The position numbers and the translations under genes are program-made. The notes under the pieces were generated by a model, which saw only the letters and a program-made list of their open reading frames with translations, did no database searches and was not told the origin of the DNA. Positions 42,759 through 50,228 of a stretch of 64,000 nt of DNA are shown here, piece after piece. Location of the stretch: NCBI GenBank assembly GCA_964589625.1, contig CAZPSH010000013.1, forward strand, positions 1 through 64,000, given 5' to 3'. The stretch comes from JBFLVU01 sp964589625 (GTDB taxonomy: Bacteria > Acidobacteriota > UBA4820 > DSQY01). Each line of letters begins with the position of its first letter. Positions within the stretch are counted from its first letter, which is position 1.

Positions 42759-43745
42759 CTACCACCTCACAAGGGCGGATCCCCACGTGAGCCCCGCACC
42801 GAATGCGGCGAAGAGGAGCACGTCTCCTTCGGCCACGCGCCCCGAACGGACGAGTTCGTCCAGGGCGATGGGGATGGAGGCGGCGGAGGTGTTCCCGATG
42901 CGGTCGATGTTCAGGTAGAGAGTTTCGGGGGGCCATCCCAGGCGGTCCGTAACGGCGTGGATGATCCGGGTGTTGGCCTGGTGAGGGACGAACCAGCGCA
43001 CGTCGGCGGGGGAGAGGCTGGCCCTCTCGATGGCTTCCCTGCATACGTTCTCGAGGGACCGGACGGCGATCTTGAAGGTCTCATTCCCCTTCATTTTGAT
43101 GGTGTGGAGGTTGGCTTCGATCATGGCGTGGGAGACGGGGAGGCGCGACCCCCCGCCCGGCAGCGTGATGAAGTCGGCCATGGTTCCGTCGGCGTGGATG
43201 GCCGTCGACAGGAGCCCGCTGGGGCCCGTTCCGGTGGAGAGAATCACGGCGCCCGCCCCGTCGCCAAAGAGGACGCACGTGGCCCGATCGTTCCAGTCCA
43301 GGAACTTGGAGAGGATCTCCCCGCCGATGACGAGCGCGTGCTTGGCCATGCCCGTTTGGAGGAAGCCGTCCGCGGCGGCCAGGGCGTAAATGAAACCGGA
43401 GCACCCGGCGGCCATGTCGAATGCCGCCGCCTTTTGCGCTCCCAAAGCGGCTTGCACGAAGCAGGCCGTGGATGGTATGGGCTGGTCCTGTGTCACGGTG
43501 GCGACGATGATGAGGTCCAGGTCCTCGGCGGAGAGATTCGCCATTTGAAGCGCGCGGCGCCCCGCCTCGGCGGCGAAGAGCGACAGGTATTCGGATTCGC
43601 CCGCGACCCGCCTCTCCCGGATTCCCGTGCGGGTGGTGATCCACTCGTCGGTGGTCTCCACCATTTTCTCGAGCTCGAGGTTCGTTAGCACTCGCTCGGG
43701 GAGGGCGTGGCCCGTCCCGCTAATTCGCGACCAGGTTCTTCCCAT
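42759..43745 (-). CDS. fabH: 3-oxoacyl-[ACP] synthase III
   Basis: This initiating condensing enzyme joins acyl-CoA and malonyl-ACP. The catalytic Cys115 is in AAGCSGFIY, the His is in PHQANTRIIHAV, and the Asn is in NIDRIGNTSAASIP. At 328 residues the length is normal. The ATG at 43745 lies 26 bases inside the end of plsX, and the family start (SRISGTGHALPERVLTN) supports it. Confidence 0.97.
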   Translation of the reverse strand: MGRTWSRISGTGHALPERVLTNLELEKMVETTDEWITTRTGIRERRVAGESEYLSLFAAEAGRRALQMANLSAEDLDLIIVATVTQDQPIPSTACFVQAALGAQKAAAFDMAAGCSGFIYALAAADGFLQTGMAKHALVIGGEILSKFLDWNDRATCVLFGDGAGAVILSTGTGPSGLLSTAIHADGTMADFITLPGGGSRLPVSHAMIEANLHTIKMKGNETFKIAVRSLENVCREAIERASLSPADVRWFVPHQANTRIIHAVTDRLGWPPETLYLNIDRIGNTSAASIPIALDELVRSGRVAEGDVLLFAAFGAGLTWGSALVRW

Positions 43746-44754
43746 TGGCTGTGTCCTTCACGCGCGAGTGGATCTGCTCTCCCACCCGCTCGTTGAGGCC
43801 CGCTTCGCAGAAGTCCCGGGCGAGCTTGAGGGCGTTCGCGATGGCCCGGGGCTGGGAGCGGCCGTGGCAGATGATGGTCACGGCCTTGACGCCCAAGAGG
43901 AGTGCGCCCCCATATTCGGCGTAGTCCATCTTCGATTTCAGGTTCTTGAAGACGCTGGATGAAAGTACGTAACCCACACGGGCCAGAAGGCTCCTGCGGA
44001 ACCCGTCCTTGAGCGTGTGCGCGATGTACTCGTAGACGGATTCGCCGGTCTTGAGGACGACGTTTCCGGTGAACCCGTCGGTGACCACCACGTCGGCTTC
44101 TCCCCTGAACAGGCCGTGCCCCTCCACGTTCCCCGCAAAATTCACGCCGGACAGCTGGAGGAGTTTGAAGGCCTCTTTGGTCAGGTCGTTCCCCTTGATG
44201 TCCTCCTCGCCGATGGACAGGAGCCCCACCTTCGGGCTCTCGGTGCCCGTCATCTGGGAGTAGTAGATGCTGCCCATGACGGCGAACTGCAGGAGGTGGG
44301 AGGGCCGGCACTCGCTGTTGGCCCCCACGTCCAGGAGAAGGGAGACGCCTTTCGCGTGGGGGATCCAGGTGGCGAGGGCCGGTCTTTCGACGTCGTCGAT
44401 CCCACCGATGACGAGCTTGGCCGTGGCCATGACCGCCCCGGTGTTTCCGGCGGACACGAGCCCCTGAGCCTCCCCCGCCTTGACGAGGTCGGCGGCGATG
44501 CGGAGGGAGCTGCGCCTCTTCTTTCGGATTGCGGTCATCGGGGGGTCGTCCATGGTGACGACCTCTTCCGCGTGAACCACCTGGAGCCCACGATCGTCGG
44601 CCTTGCAGCGGGAGAGCTCACGCCGGAGGCGCGTTTCGTCCCCCACAAGAACCACCTGAACGCCGAATCGGCGATAGGCCTCCACGGCCCCCACGACCTC
44701 TGGGAGGGGGGCGCGGTCCCCCCCCATCGCATCCAGAGCGATGCGGGTCTTCAT
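43720..44754 (-). CDS. plsX: Phosphate acyltransferase PlsX
   Basis: It makes acyl-phosphate from acyl-ACP for phospholipid synthesis (PlsX/PlsY route). Signature segments are IALDAMGGDRAP at the N-terminus, VSAGNTGAVMA, DVGANSECRP and VVTDGFTGNVVLK. It is 344 residues. It follows rpmF by seven bases and overlaps fabH by 26 bases, the usual gene order linking membrane lipid and fatty acid synthesis. Confidence 0.97.
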   Translation of the reverse strand: MKTRIALDAMGGDRAPLPEVVGAVEAYRRFGVQVVLVGDETRLRRELSRCKADDRGLQVVHAEEVVTMDDPPMTAIRKKRRSSLRIAADLVKAGEAQGLVSAGNTGAVMATAKLVIGGIDDVERPALATWIPHAKGVSLLLDVGANSECRPSHLLQFAVMGSIYYSQMTGTESPKVGLLSIGEEDIKGNDLTKEAFKLLQLSGVNFAGNVEGHGLFRGEADVVVTDGFTGNVVLKTGESVYEYIAHTLKDGFRRSLLARVGYVLSSSVFKNLKSKMDYAEYGGALLLGVKAVTIICHGRSQPRAIANALKLARDFCEAGLNERVGEQIHSRVKDTANGKNLVAN

Positions 44755-44761
44755 TTCGCTC

Positions 44762-44944
44762 TCAGGCCTCTTCGACCTTCAGGACGCGCTTGCCGTCGTA
44801 GAAACCGCACGCCTTGCAAACCGTGTGGGGGAGCTTGGGCTCGTGGCACTGGGGGCACTCGGCCACGGCGATGGGGGTGAGGGCGTCGCCGGTGCGGCGC
44901 TTGTCGCGGCGGGTCTTGGAGTGGCGGCGTCTCGGGTTGGGCAT
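44762..44944 (-). CDS. rpmF: 50S ribosomal protein L32
   Basis: A 60-residue basic ribosomal protein starting PNPRRRHSKTRRDKRR. It has a zinc ribbon formed by CPQC and CKAC, the C+ form of L32. It sits between yceD and plsX as in many bacteria, 14 bases after yceD. The ATG at 44944 has AGGAGAAGA upstream. Confidence 0.98.
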   Translation of the reverse strand: MPNPRRRHSKTRRDKRRTGDALTPIAVAECPQCHEPKLPHTVCKACGFYDGKRVLKVEEA

Positions 44945-44958
44945 GTTCTTCTCCTATC

Positions 44959-45477
44959 TTATTGGGGGGAGGTAAGTCGGGTCAGGTTGCCCCATCTCGG
45001 GTCCGCCTCGGGGGGGCACGGGCATTCTCCCAGGTTCAAGTCCGCCCCGCAGCGCGGGCAGAGGCCCCGGCACGATTCGTCGCAGAGGACCTTCTCGGGA
45101 ACCTCCAGGTACATCTGCTGAGCTACGAGCGACTGGAAAGGGATCCGGTCGTCCTGGTAATAAACGATCTCCGGCGTCTCCGCGCTGGCCTCCACCTCCT
45201 CCTCGGCGGGGGCCATGGAGGCTGGCTGGTATTCGAGAAGGAACGAAGCCTCTCCCGACAGCGTCACGGGCTTCAGGCAGCGCGAGCAGGGGAGGGAGGC
45301 GCGGAACGGGAAGGAGCCCTTCAGAGAGTGACCGTGGGCTGTGGGGGAGACGCTCAGGTGGAGTCTTACAGGCTCCACAAGGACCGAGTAGTGATACCCA
45401 AGGTCCAGCGTGAGGCCGGCGACCTCCACGTCGAGTTCCACGGGTTCCATCACGTCCGAAAGGCGAATCCAGTCCAC
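44959..45477 (-). CDS. yceD: YceD/DUF177 family protein
   Basis: A 172-residue protein of the DUF177 family that precedes rpmF in most bacteria and is linked to rRNA or large-subunit maturation. It has the Cys pair in LPCSRCLKPV and a C-terminal zinc-ribbon-like CPRCGADLN with CPCP. Family features are clear. It leads the lipid-synthesis operon, with a good promoter 24 bases upstream (45501-45530). Confidence 0.92.
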   Translation of the reverse strand: MDWIRLSDVMEPVELDVEVAGLTLDLGYHYSVLVEPVRLHLSVSPTAHGHSLKGSFPFRASLPCSRCLKPVTLSGEASFLLEYQPASMAPAEEEVEASAETPEIVYYQDDRIPFQSLVAQQMYLEVPEKVLCDESCRGLCPRCGADLNLGECPCPPEADPRWGNLTRLTSPQ

Positions 45478-45500
45478 TGCAGACCTCTTGTAAGCGTTTC

Positions 45501-45530
45501 ATAATAGCACAGTTAGGCCCTTTAGGTCAA
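45501..45530 (-). promoter_or_regulatory. Promoter of yceD-rpmF-plsX-fab operon
   Basis: On the minus strand, TTGACC (45530-45525) is followed after 18 bases by TATTAT (45506-45501), both five of six to consensus. The ATG of yceD is 24 bases further. It lies in an AT-richer stretch between divergent genes. No FapR- or FadR-like operator was recognised. Confidence 0.65.
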
Positions 45531-45620
45531 GGACGGTCCGGCGGGATGATTCAGCCCTTCGGTGCACGTCCTCGTGCCCAAAGTCCGCCCGTTGCGTTAT
45601 GATAAGAATCAGGAGGTGCC

Positions 45621-46235
45621 ATGTTCATCCGTGAGGAAGCCTTCCCCTTTGCGGGCCCGCTTGCCGTAAGCGGTGTGGTTTGCGCGGCGGCCGGCGCATG
45701 GGCCGCCGGGGCCGCATTCCTTGCCGCCGCGGCCGCCGTTTGCGCTTTCTTCCGGGATCCGGAGAGGATCGGTCCCGCCCAGGACGCCCTCATTCTCTCC
45801 CCGGCCGACGGGCGCTTGTTACCCGTCGTCCGTGAGGGCGGGAGAGTCCGGCTCAGCGTGTTTATGTCGGTTTTCAACGTCCACGTGAACCGGGCCCCCT
45901 GGCCGGGACGCGTCGCTTCGGTGACCCACCATCCCGGGCGGTTCATGGCGGCGTGGAAGGACAAGGCCTCCCTGGACAACGAGCAGGTGCGGACGGTGTG
46001 GGATACGGCCCGGGGGCCCCTGGAGGTCGTGCAAATCGCGGGGCTCGTCGCCCGCCGAATCGTCTCCTGGGTCACCGAAGGCCGGGAGTTCGATAGGGGC
46101 GACCGGATCGGCCTCATCCGGTTCGGCTCGCGCGTGGACCTCTACCTTCCCGAGGAGGAGGTGGATCTGGTCGGCCGGGAGGGAGAGCAAGTCCGAGCGG
46201 GAGTGACTCCCCTCGCCCGTTGGAGGGATCGGTGA
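45621..46235 (+). CDS. psd: Phosphatidylserine decarboxylase, short (type II-like) proenzyme
   Basis: It forms phosphatidylethanolamine. It has an N-terminal hydrophobic segment (about 10-43), then FFRDPER, SPADG and NVHVNRAP. The self-cleavage site RFGSRVDLYLP has Gly169-Ser170, where Ser becomes the pyruvoyl group. At 204 residues it is the short form. The ATG at 45621 has AGGAGG upstream and TATGAT at 45598-45603 as a -10-like box. Its stop overlaps the pssA GTG. Confidence 0.93.
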   Translation: MFIREEAFPFAGPLAVSGVVCAAAGAWAAGAAFLAAAAAVCAFFRDPERIGPAQDALILSPADGRLLPVVREGGRVRLSVFMSVFNVHVNRAPWPGRVASVTHHPGRFMAAWKDKASLDNEQVRTVWDTARGPLEVVQIAGLVARRIVSWVTEGREFDRGDRIGLIRFGSRVDLYLPEEEVDLVGREGEQVRAGVTPLARWRDR

Positions 46236-47041
46236 GCCCCCGGTCCTTCCGGAAGTTCGTCGCGCCGGCCGGCCAAATCCCCTTCCGGAAGGGGGTGGCC
46301 ATCCTGCCCTCCCTCTTTACCGTAGCCAACATGTTTTGCGGCTACTACGCCATCATTCTGGGCTTCAAGCACTCCTTCGAGTGGGCCGTGACGCTGATCG
46401 TGATCGCGGGGATCCTCGACAGCCTCGACGGGCGCATCGCCCGAATGACGGGCACCACAAGCGATTTCGGCAAGGAGCTCGACTCCCTGTCCGACTTCCT
46501 CTCCTTCGGCCTGGCGCCCGCCTTGGTGCTGTACCACTGGGGCTTTAAGGACCTGGGGCGGACGGGGTGGCTCTTCGCCTTCCTCCTTCCCGTGGCGGGG
46601 GCCATGCGCCTGGCCAGATTCAACGTCCAGGCCGAGGTGGCCGACAAGAGAAACTTCGTCGGTTTGCCCATCCCCGCCGCCTCGGCGGCAGCCGTTCTGC
46701 CCCTGTACTTCCTGCCTGCGGGGCTGCCGGAGGCTTACAAGCTCCTGGCCCTCGGATACGTCGTCCTGCTCTCCTTCCTCATGGTGAGCCGCGTGAAGTA
46801 CCGCTCCTTCAAGGAACTGGACCTGAAGGCCAGGCGGTCCCCCAAGGTCATCTTCCTGCAGGCCCTCCTCCTGATCCTGGTGGCGTGGCACCCGCCCATC
46901 GTCCTCCTCACCGCAGCCGTCGTGTACGCCTCCTCGGGTCCGGTGGTTTTCGCCTGGGAGAAGGTCCGGCGGCCCAGGCAGGCCGTTGCCGAAGAAGGCG
47001 CCGGGTTGGAAGCCGAAGAGGACGTAGAGGAAGAGCCATGA
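46232..47041 (+). CDS. pssA: CDP-diacylglycerol-serine O-phosphatidyltransferase
   Basis: This integral membrane CDP-alcohol phosphatidyltransferase makes phosphatidylserine for Psd. The catalytic motif DGRIARMTGTTSDFGKELDSLSD matches DGx2ARx8Gx3Dx3D. About seven hydrophobic helices are visible, with an acidic tail (EEDVEEEP). The start is GTG at 46232, overlapping the psd stop and preceded by GGAGGG; a TTG at 46220 is less likely. It is 269 residues. psd and pssA form the PE-synthesis pair. Confidence 0.95.
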   Translation: MSPRSFRKFVAPAGQIPFRKGVAILPSLFTVANMFCGYYAIILGFKHSFEWAVTLIVIAGILDSLDGRIARMTGTTSDFGKELDSLSDFLSFGLAPALVLYHWGFKDLGRTGWLFAFLLPVAGAMRLARFNVQAEVADKRNFVGLPIPAASAAAVLPLYFLPAGLPEAYKLLALGYVVLLSFLMVSRVKYRSFKELDLKARRSPKVIFLQALLLILVAWHPPIVLLTAAVVYASSGPVVFAWEKVRRPRQAVAEEGAGLEAEEDVEEEP

Positions 47042-48018
47042 GCGTGAACCGGAGCCCCGTGGCCATCGTCGGCGCCGCCAGCCTGGATGCCAAGGAGATC
47101 CTCGAAGGGCTCGCCGCGAGAGGGTGGGAAAGAGAGGAGATCGTCGCCCTCGGGGAGAAGCTGGGGGGATGGGAACTCGATGTGGCGGATGAGGGAGCCG
47201 AAGTCTACCTACCCTTGCAGGAGGAGTATTTGGCTCCTTGCGGGGCCGTCTTCCTGTGCGCCCACGATCCGGCGGCGAGAGAGCTCGTCCGAGCCACGGC
47301 CGCAACAAGCGGCGCCACCCTCTATGACCTGACCTGTCCGCCCGGATCGCCTGGAGGGCTCTGGAACCCCACCCAACGAGAAGGCCCGGTGACGGCGCGA
47401 GGTGGCGCTCTGACCTTCCCCGAACCCGAGAGCTTCTTCCTGGCCACCCTCCTGGGCGGCCTGGCTCCCGAGCAGGTGGCCCGGCTCGATTGCTGCTTGC
47501 TCCAGCCCTCGTCGGTCCGCGGAGAATCGGGGGTTCGAGAACTGCTACGCCAATCCACCGACGTCCTCAACTTTCGTTCGGTGTCCACGGAGGCGTTTGG
47601 GCTCCGGCTGGCGTTCAGCCTCCTCCCCGGGGGCGGAGGGACGGAGGACAGCCCTTTGGGCCGGCAGGTGGGCGACCTGCTGGGATGGACTCTTGCGTTT
47701 ACCTGGACGGCCGTGGAGGTTCCGGTCTTTCACGGCACGGTTCTTTCTTGCCATCTGGAAGTGGCCGACGCGCTCGAGGCCGAACAGGTCATTGGCACTT
47801 CGGCGGCGGCCTCCGGAACCATCGACCGGTTCTCCAGCGACGCCTGGCAGGGGCAGTCAGACGGATCGGTTCCGGAGCGTCCCCTCTTGGGGATGAGGCC
47901 CCTCTCGGACCGCGTCCTTTGGATCTGGTTGTGGTTCGATCGGGTCAAATCGGGAAAGGCTTGGATGGCTCTCCGGGCCTTCGCGGAGGCCGGGCCAGCG
48001 GCGGAGCGGGAGCGATGA
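47038..48018 (+). CDS. Aspartate-semialdehyde dehydrogenase-like protein lacking the catalytic Cys
   Basis: The 326-residue protein has an N-terminal Rossmann start (VAIVGAASLDAKEILEGL) and the general outline of Asd/ArgC-type dehydrogenases, ending in a VPVFHG element like the Asd C-terminal His-containing loop. The segment corresponding to Asd's NCST reads EPESFFLA here, so the nucleophilic Cys is missing. It is therefore unlikely to be a working Asd. The ATG overlaps the pssA stop, giving a psd-pssA-asdlike operon. A binding or regulatory role is possible but unproven. Confidence 0.65.
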   Translation: MSVNRSPVAIVGAASLDAKEILEGLAARGWEREEIVALGEKLGGWELDVADEGAEVYLPLQEEYLAPCGAVFLCAHDPAARELVRATAATSGATLYDLTCPPGSPGGLWNPTQREGPVTARGGALTFPEPESFFLATLLGGLAPEQVARLDCCLLQPSSVRGESGVRELLRQSTDVLNFRSVSTEAFGLRLAFSLLPGGGGTEDSPLGRQVGDLLGWTLAFTWTAVEVPVFHGTVLSCHLEVADALEAEQVIGTSAAASGTIDRFSSDAWQGQSDGSVPERPLLGMRPLSDRVLWIWLWFDRVKSGKAWMALRAFAEAGPAAERER

Positions 48019-48043
48019 GGAGCGCCGGCGCCCGTCGGGGAGG

Positions 48044-48232
48044 TCAGAACCCCGAGTCCTCCACGAGGTTCACCTCGGCCACATGCTCGTCCGAGTACGC
48101 CTCCGGATAGCTGAGGAAAACGCCTCGGCATTCCTCACTGCAAAAGAGGAACTCCTTCCCGTCGTGGTCAACGGCCAGAACCCCCGGGCGATCCTCTACA
48201 GGGCTCCCGCAGATCGGACACTTCAGGTCCAT
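48044..48232 (-). CDS. Small YHS/zinc-ribbon-like metal-binding protein
   Basis: This 62-residue protein has the pattern CPICG...FCSEECRGVFLSYPEAY, resembling YHS- or TRASH-type treble-clef domains that bind a metal ion with four Cys. There is no signal peptide, so it is probably cytosolic. It lies at the end of the metal-resistance island. It has ATG at 48232 with GGAGGACT upstream. Its substrate is not determinable; a copper-related role is inferred from the neighbourhood. Confidence 0.75.
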   Translation of the reverse strand: MDLKCPICGSPVEDRPGVLAVDHDGKEFLFCSEECRGVFLSYPEAYSDEHVAEVNLVEDSGF

Positions 48233-48345
48233 CTGGAGTCCTCCCGCCGGCGATTACTTCAAAAGCCGTGCCAGAACGCCGTCGCCCGGAGACCCTTTGG
48301 AATGAAACCGGTGCCGCGGGGCACGTGCAGGCCGGAGGCCGGTGC

Positions 48346-48372
48346 GAACAAAAATCGTTACCTTCAGTAACG
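48346..48372 (-). terminator. Rho-independent terminator after TonB-receptor remnant
   Basis: On the minus strand CGTTAC (48372-48367) pairs with GTAACG (48361-48356) around a short TGAAG-type loop, followed by a T-rich ATTTTTGTT (48355-48346). It lies 40 bases beyond the receptor stop at 48412 and would end the island's transcript before the small YHS gene. Confidence 0.7.
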
Positions 48373-48411
48373 GCTTGTTGGACGGTCTCCGGCGTTGGGC
48401 CGAGCCGGAGA

Positions 48412-50143
48412 TCAGAAACGATAGGACAGGTTCACCACGAGGGTTCGGCCGGGCTCCCACACGCGGTGACCGGAGCGGAAGGGGTCGCGCTGGTAGGAGA
48501 GGTGGTCGCGATACGCGCGGTCGAAGAGGTTCCGGAGGATCAGCGTCGCCTGGATCCCGTTCCAGGTGACGCCGGCCCGCGCGTTGGCGATGCCGTACCC
48601 CGGCGTCGGGCGCTCCCGGAGATCCTCGTCCACCCTGTCCTGGCGGTCGGCGAAGACACCCTCCGCCTCCGCGAACCAGCGTCCCGTATCGTACCGGACG
48701 GCGGCGCGCGCCCAGAGGGGCGGGATCTCCGCCACGGCGGAGGAGCGGATCCCCAGGGCCGGGTCCGTGTCCTTTGTCGCCCGGACGGAGGCGGCATCGA
48801 GGCTAAAGAAGACGCGGTTACCGGCCACGGCAGAGAGGCTCAGCTCCCCGCCCCAGAATCGGGCGTCCACGTTCGCATAGCTCCTCGCCACCGCGTTCAT
48901 GTATCCAGGTACGCTATGCACGCGCGCCTGGTTGTGGACGGTGATGAAGGAATCCACCCGGTCGCGGAACAAGTTGGCGCTGGCGTAGAAGGCGGAGCGA
49001 CGCACGGTGAGGCCGAGGTTCACGCCCGTGTTTCTGGGCACCTCCAGGGCGGGGTTCCCCACCCAGTCCGCCCCCATCCTGCGGAGGGCGAAGAAGAGTT
49101 CCTGGGGATCGGGAAAGCGCGCGGAGGAGCCCACACCCGTCCGGATTTCAACGCCGCCCGGGAGGGATGCGGTCAGGCGGAGATTCCCGGAGGGATAGGT
49201 GTCCTTCCGGGTCCTGGAGCGGGTATCCTTGTAGGCCCAATAAAGGTCCGTGTTGGAAAGTCGCGCGTCGGCGGTCGAGCGACTGGCGTCGAGACGGGCG
49301 CCGGCGTCCAGGGTGAAACGGTCGGAGAGGCGGAAGCCTTGGGAGGCGTAAAGGCCCATGTTGTGGGCGTCCACCGACGGGAGGGAGTACTGGGGCGTGT
49401 ACATGGCCATGGCAAACCGGGTGACGGCGTACCAGTGCCGTCTGGCCAGTTCGACGCCCACGGCCGTTTCCCCGATCCGGAACTCGGTCCGGGCCCCTTC
49501 GGCCTTGGTGCGGCCGTACGTTCCCATGGTGTACCCGCGGGGCGCCATGGGGGAGAGGGAGGAGGTGCGGTAGCCGTCGGTCATCCAGTGCGAGACGTGC
49601 GACACGTAGGCCTGGGCCTCGACCACGGGTCCCTCGGGACCGGACGGGGTGTACGCGTAATCGGCGTGGAGGCGGTCCGTGTTGTCCCAAACGCCGTCCA
49701 TGAGGAGGTACGGGTACAGGACGTGATCCGCCTCCTGCCGGGAAACGGACACGCCCACCTGGTGTTCCGGTGAGGGGCGGAACCACATCCCGGCCCACCC
49801 CGTTCGCACCCTGTAGGCTTGAGAGTCTTCCGCCGATTCTCGGTACCCAGCGTCTTCCGTAAAGCGAACTCCGTCGCCGTCGGCGAAGGGGTCGGAGGAC
49901 CGGTAGGAGGCCCCGGCCAGAAAGGCCACCGAATCTCCCCCGAAGGACGTGGATCTCCTCGGTTCCCGCCTGCTGGCGCACCTGCACGGTTGCCCCCGGA
50001 ATCCCCACCCCGTCGGGCGTCGCCACCCGGCCCGCGAGGGCCGCCCGGTCGGGGGGAGCTTCGGGGGTGGGGGCCAGGGAGACGGCCGTGACGGAAAGGA
50101 AGAGACACAACCCTGCGCCAAATGCGATCGAGCGAGAATCCAT
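48412..50143 (-). pseudogene. TonB-dependent outer-membrane receptor remnant, copper-receptor-like, plug missing and frame-shifted
   Basis: From ATG 50143 a signal peptide (SIAFGAGLCLFLSVTAVS) and the start of a carboxypeptidase-regulatory-like segment (GRVATPDGVGIPGATV) are read. Within ~15 residues comes TEEIHVLRG, which is a plug-end pattern, and the frame then moves: the beta-barrel (GGDSVAFLAGASYRSS to the final NLSYRF) is in another frame from about 49940 to 48412. The ~200-residue plug domain is absent. The barrel text (HVLYPYLLMDGVWDNTDR) recalls copper receptors of the OprC type. The change lies near a G-run, so a sequencing error plus a true deletion, or a misassembly, is possible. 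Confidence 0.75.
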
Positions 50144-50228
50144 GTTTCCCTCCGATTCGAACGTCCGTCCGCGAACCCCGAGGCCGCCCTGGGGGTACGA
50201 TGACCCTCCTCCGGGCGTGCCACCGCTC

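Noticed and set aside
47038..48018. Functional aspartate-semialdehyde dehydrogenase (asd)
   Set aside because: The catalytic Cys motif is absent, so the enzyme name would mislead.
50144..50228. Cobalamin riboswitch upstream of the TonB receptor gene
   Set aside because: The gap is only 85 bases and has no B12-box-like sequence. The receptor is also more like copper receptors.
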